From NCBI RefSeq assembly GCF_900302455.1, contig NZ_ONZG01000005.1, positions 310,001 to 374,000 on the forward strand: 64,000 nucleotides of DNA, written 5' to 3'. The stretch's first letter is position 1, and every line of letters begins with the position of its first letter. The DNA is from Falsiruegeria mediterranea M17 (GTDB lineage: Bacteria; Pseudomonadota; Alphaproteobacteria; Rhodobacterales; Rhodobacteraceae). The notes beneath the pieces are model-generated. The model did no database searches. It was not told where the DNA came from and saw only the letters and a program-made list of their open reading frames with translations. Of this stretch, positions 60,862-64,000 are shown in pieces. Made by a program: the position numbers and the translations under genes.

Positions 60862-60878
60862 AGGAAAATAACTTTCCT
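60862..60878. promoter_or_regulatory. candidate operator 3 (AGGAAA-N5-TTTCCT)
   Basis: A perfect palindrome AGGAAA-ATAAC-TTTCCT in the amt-mgsA gap, 74 bases before mgsA. Same half-site as sites 1 and 2 but arms inverted. Confidence 0.5.
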
Positions 60879-60951
60879 ATGATTATTGATGTCCCAAATG
60901 TTTGCTGGTACCTTAGAATCATAATGAAACTCACAAGGAGATCTGCCAGCC

Positions 60952-61881
60952 ATGTGCGGAATTGTTGGATTGTTCCTCAAAGATCAGTCTCTTGCGCCCG
61001 AGTTGGGCAATATGCTGACAGACATGCTGATCACCATGACCGATCGCGGCCCTGACAGTGCTGGCATTGCCATTTATGGCGATGGGGCGCAGGGCAAAAC
61101 CAAGATCACGTTACAATCGCCAAACGCTGAATCCGATTTTGCCAATTTGGCCGAAGATCTGGGCAAAAGCCTAGGTGCGACGGTCACGCAAAACGACATC
61201 AGCACACATACCGTGTTGGAGATTCCGGCAGGTCAATTTGAAGCTGCGCGCGATGCGCTTGCAGAAATCCGGCCCGATGTGCGCATCATGAGTCGGGGCG
61301 ATACCCTTGAAATCTATAAAGAGGTGGGTCTGCCCAAAGATGTGGCAGAGCGCTTTAACCTGAGCGGCATGACCGGCACCCATGGCATTGGCCACACGCG
61401 CATGGCAACGGAATCCGCCGTAACCACGATGGGTGCGCACCCGTTCAATACCGGGTCGGATCAATGTCTGGTCCACAACGGTTCCCTGTCTAACCACAAT
61501 TCGCTTCGTCGCAAACTGCGCCGCGAAGGGGTGGTCATTCAGACCGAGAACGACACCGAAGTTGGGGCCGCTTACCTGACGTGGAAGATGATGAACGGGG
61601 CCTCTCTGGGTGAGGCGCTGGAAAGCAGCCTGGATGACTTGGACGGCTTCTTCACCTTTGTTGTTGGAACCAAGGATGGCTTTGGCGTCGTGCGCGACCC
61701 GATTGCCTGCAAACCCGCTGTTATGGCCGAAACCGATCAATACGTGGCCTTTGGCAGCGAATATCGCGCGCTGGTGAACCTGCCGGGTATCGAAGACGCC
61801 CGCGTATGGGAGCCTGAGCCCGCGACAGTCTATTTCTGGACCCACAACGACAGCACCACCCCTAGTCAGAAAGCCGCCTGA
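60952..61881 (+). CDS. mgsA: N-methylglutamate synthase subunit A (MgsA)
   Basis: A 309-residue class-II glutamine amidotransferase-like subunit. The N-terminal nucleophile Cys2 (MCGIVGLF), TDRGPDSAGIAIY and GIGHTRMATES, CLVHNGSLSNH are intact. With MgsB and MgsC it makes N-methylglutamate from methylamine-derived gamma-glutamylmethylamide. First of mgsABC; RBS AAGGAG. Followed by mgsB after one base. Confidence 0.92.
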   Translation: MCGIVGLFLKDQSLAPELGNMLTDMLITMTDRGPDSAGIAIYGDGAQGKTKITLQSPNAESDFANLAEDLGKSLGATVTQNDISTHTVLEIPAGQFEAARDALAEIRPDVRIMSRGDTLEIYKEVGLPKDVAERFNLSGMTGTHGIGHTRMATESAVTTMGAHPFNTGSDQCLVHNGSLSNHNSLRRKLRREGVVIQTENDTEVGAAYLTWKMMNGASLGEALESSLDDLDGFFTFVVGTKDGFGVVRDPIACKPAVMAETDQYVAFGSEYRALVNLPGIEDARVWEPEPATVYFWTHNDSTTPSQKAA

Positions 61882-61882
61882 T

Positions 61883-62566
61883 ATGCAGACCTATGATCTA
61901 GAAGCGGACGGCCTGCGTGGCATGAATTCGATCCTGCAGGCCCAAAGTGGTGAAACCAACCAGACCAGCTGGGAGATTGTTAACCCCAAAGGCAGCCATG
62001 CAATTGCCGTTGGGCTGGACGCCCCGATTGAAGTCACTGTCAAAGGTTCCACCGGCTATTACTGCGCTGGAATGAACCAGCAGGCGACCGTGCATGTTGT
62101 CGGCTCGGTCGGGCCGGGCGTGGCCGAGAACATGATGTCAGGCACGGTCATCATCGACGGGGACGCCAGCCAGTATGCGGGCGCCACCGGTCATGGTGGC
62201 TTGCTGGTCATCAAAGGCAACGCCAGCTCGCGCTGCGGGATTTCGATGAAGGGGATCGACATCGTGGTGCATGGCAATATTGGCCACATGTCGGCCTTCA
62301 TGGCGCAGGCTGGGAACCTTGTGGTTTGTGGCGATGCTGGTGATGCGCTCGGTGACAGCCTGTACGAGGCGCGCTTATTCGTGCGCGGGTCCGTCAAGAG
62401 CCTTGGCGCGGATTGCGTCGAAAAGGAAATGCGCCACGAGCATCTGGAAATTCTGGCTGACCTGCTTGAGAGGGCTGGCGCAGACGCAAAACCGGAAGAG
62501 TTCAAGCGCTATGGCTCGGCCCGGCAACTATACAACTTCGACGTCGACAACGCAGCCGCGTACTAA
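61883..62566 (+). CDS. mgsB: N-methylglutamate synthase subunit B (MgsB)
   Basis: A 227-residue beta-helix subunit equivalent to the C-terminal GXGXG domain of glutamate synthase (AGMNQQATVHVVGSVGPGVA, GATGHGGLLVIKGNASSRCG). Starts one base after mgsA. Bridges the amidotransferase and FMN subunits. Confidence 0.92.
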   Translation: MQTYDLEADGLRGMNSILQAQSGETNQTSWEIVNPKGSHAIAVGLDAPIEVTVKGSTGYYCAGMNQQATVHVVGSVGPGVAENMMSGTVIIDGDASQYAGATGHGGLLVIKGNASSRCGISMKGIDIVVHGNIGHMSAFMAQAGNLVVCGDAGDALGDSLYEARLFVRGSVKSLGADCVEKEMRHEHLEILADLLERAGADAKPEEFKRYGSARQLYNFDVDNAAAY

Positions 62567-62577
62567 GGACAAAGGGT

Positions 62578-63915
62578 ATGAAAGATATGGACGATCAGAT
62601 CCCCCGCACCCTGCCGATCCAGTCGGCGACATTCACCAACCCGATCAATGCCGAAATCCGCCGTGCGGCGGCCACCGGCATTTATGACATTCGGGGTGGC
62701 GGTGCCAAACGCAAGGTGCCTCATTTCGACGATCTGCTGTTTTTAGGCGCCAGTGTCAGCCGCTATCCGCTCGAAGGGTACCGCGAGCGCTGCGACACCT
62801 CGGTCACATTGGGCACACGCTTTGCCAAAAAGCCGATCCAGCTGGACATTCCGGTTACCATTGCGGGCATGAGCTTTGGTGCGCTTTCCGGCCCCGCAAA
62901 AGAAGCCCTTGGCCGTGGCGCGTCTGCTGCAGGCACTTCGACCACCACCGGTGATGGCGGCATGACCCCGGAAGAGCGCGGTCATTCCAACAAGCTGGTC
63001 TATCAGTACCTACCCTCGCGCTACGGTATGAACCCCAACGACCTCCGCAAGGCTGATGCGATCGAGATCGTTGTCGGTCAGGGTGCAAAACCCGGTGGTG
63101 GTGGCATGTTGCTGGGTCAAAAGATCAGCGATCGCGTGGCCGAGATGCGCACCCTGCCCAAGGGCATTGACCAACGCTCAGCTTGTCGTCATCCGGATTG
63201 GACCGGACCCGATGATCTGGAAATCAAGATCCTTGAACTGCGCGAAATCACCGACTGGCAGGTGCCAATCTACGTCAAGGTCGGGGCCACCCGCCCCTAT
63301 TACGACACCGCGCTGGCTGTGAAAGCCGGGGCTGATGTTGTGGTCATGGACGGGATGCAGGGCGGCACTGCTGCCACGCAAGATGTGTTCATTGAACATG
63401 TCGGTATTCCGACACTGGCCTGTATCCGCCCCGCCGTTCAGGCGTTGCAGGATCTGGGCGTGCACCGCGAGGTGCAACTGGTCATCTCGGGTGGCATTCG
63501 CACCGGCGCAGACGTGGCCAAAGCCTTGGCCCTGGGTGCTGATGCTGTTGCGATCGGGACAGCTGCCCTGGTCGCTTTGGGTGACAATGATCCCAAATGG
63601 GAATCCGAGTATCAGAAACTGGGCACCACAACCGGCGCGTATGACGACTGGCACGAGGGCCAGGACCCGGCAGGCATCACCACCCAAGACCCGGAACTGG
63701 CAGCCCGTCTTGACCCCGTCGAGGCCGGGCGTCGTCTGCGTAACTATCTCAAGGTTATGACACTTGAAGCGCAGACCATCGCGCGCGCTTGCGGACACAA
63801 TCATTTGCACAACCTTGAACCCGAGGATCTGTGTGCCTTGACGATGGAGGCCGCTGCAATGGCCCGCGTGCCGCTGGCTGGTACCAGCTGGTACCCCGGC
63901 AAGGAAGGCTTCTGA
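62578..63915 (+). CDS. mgsC: N-methylglutamate synthase subunit C (MgsC)
   Basis: A 445-residue FMN-binding glutamate-synthase-like subunit: IAGMSFGALSGPAKEALGRG, GDGGMTPEER, and the FMN segment LGADAVAIGTAALVALG. It would join the amine group from glutamine-type substrates onto 2-oxoglutarate, forming N-methylglutamate. Last gene of mgsABC, followed by a terminator. Confidence 0.93.
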   Translation: MKDMDDQIPRTLPIQSATFTNPINAEIRRAAATGIYDIRGGGAKRKVPHFDDLLFLGASVSRYPLEGYRERCDTSVTLGTRFAKKPIQLDIPVTIAGMSFGALSGPAKEALGRGASAAGTSTTTGDGGMTPEERGHSNKLVYQYLPSRYGMNPNDLRKADAIEIVVGQGAKPGGGGMLLGQKISDRVAEMRTLPKGIDQRSACRHPDWTGPDDLEIKILELREITDWQVPIYVKVGATRPYYDTALAVKAGADVVVMDGMQGGTAATQDVFIEHVGIPTLACIRPAVQALQDLGVHREVQLVISGGIRTGADVAKALALGADAVAIGTAALVALGDNDPKWESEYQKLGTTTGAYDDWHEGQDPAGITTQDPELAARLDPVEAGRRLRNYLKVMTLEAQTIARACGHNHLHNLEPEDLCALTMEAAAMARVPLAGTSWYPGKEGF

Positions 63916-63925
63916 ACCGATGCTG

Positions 63926-63954
63926 CGCGGCTCCCGAAAGGGGGCCGCGTTTTT
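63926..63954 (+). terminator. terminator between mgsC and the next gene
   Basis: A ten-base stem (one T-G pair) capped by a GAAA tetraloop and followed by TTTTT. It separates mgsC from the gene starting at 63995. Confidence 0.85.
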
Positions 63955-63994
63955 GCTTTGAATACCAAAAAACAACAGGGAAAGGAAAGCAATC

Positions 63995-64000
63995 GTGACA
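63995..64000 (+). CDS. gmaS: start of next gene, expected gmaS (cut by window end)
   Basis: A GTG codon preceded by AAAGGA at eight bases; only two codons lie in the window. In Rhodobacteraceae mgsABC is normally followed by gmaS, gamma-glutamylmethylamide synthetase. The symbol rests on this context only. Confidence 0.5.

Overview
The window reads as chromosome of a marine alphaproteobacterium of the Rhodobacteraceae (Roseobacter group). The evidence is high GC, dense operons with ATGA overlaps, and a characteristic gene set: dmmDABC and mgsABC for methylated amines, two tripartite tricarboxylate (TTT) transporters, a TctDE-type two-component system and a sulfoacetate-type sauS/sauT pair. 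No search could be run; assignments rest on reading motifs and recalled families.

Layout. 1-8.6 kb: an alpha/beta hydrolase operon with a tandem HD protein, an exported arginase-fold enzyme with a DUF3299 protein, an SMR pump, typA, and two Gly-rich secreted proteins beside a membrane-anchored LuxR-type regulator. 8.6-15.8 kb: probable sulfoacetate module (CoA ligase, acylating aldehyde dehydrogenase, TTT transporter, divergent LacI regulator). 15.9-19.9 kb: Ala-rich coiled-coil protein, AsmA-like protein, secreted protein. 20-22 kb: a decayed peptide ABC transporter and LysR remnant. 22.3-30.7 kb: N,N-dimethylformamidase (DMFase) operon with its own branched-chain-type ABC importer and LuxR regulator; the small DMFase subunit is fused in frame to the LivM permease. 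31.2-39.4 kb: an unrecognised two-operon cluster (subtilisin-like protease, PAP2/haloperoxidase-fold enzyme with a Gly-Ala-Tyr repeat, winged-helix/TPR regulator, three proteins of unknown function). 39.5-43.9 kb: small-molecule enzymes, a WYL regulator with a clear operator, and a LysR/SDR pair broken by one deletion. 44-47 kb: zinc alcohol dehydrogenase, TauD-type dioxygenase and divergent LysR. 47.2-53.4 kb: TctDE-type sensor system with an extra binding protein, divergent from a second TTT transporter. 53.4-54.3 kb: gene-poor scar with a degenerate Leu-type tRNA. 54.3-64 kb: XRE-cupin regulator, dmmDABC, amt with a small membrane protein, mgsABC, and the first bases of what should be gmaS.

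Together, the DMFase operon (DMF to dimethylamine and formate), dmmDABC (dimethylamine to methylamine) and mgsABC/gmaS (methylamine via N-methylglutamate) encode consecutive steps of one catabolic route within 42 kb. A TTTCC-N5-GGAAA-like palindrome recurs before dmmD, amt and, in inverted order, mgsA. The strongest candidates for something undescribed are the LivM-DmfA1 fusion and the 31-39 kb protease/PAP2/TPR-regulator cluster, whose central promoter region carries three direct repeats at an exact 11-bp period.
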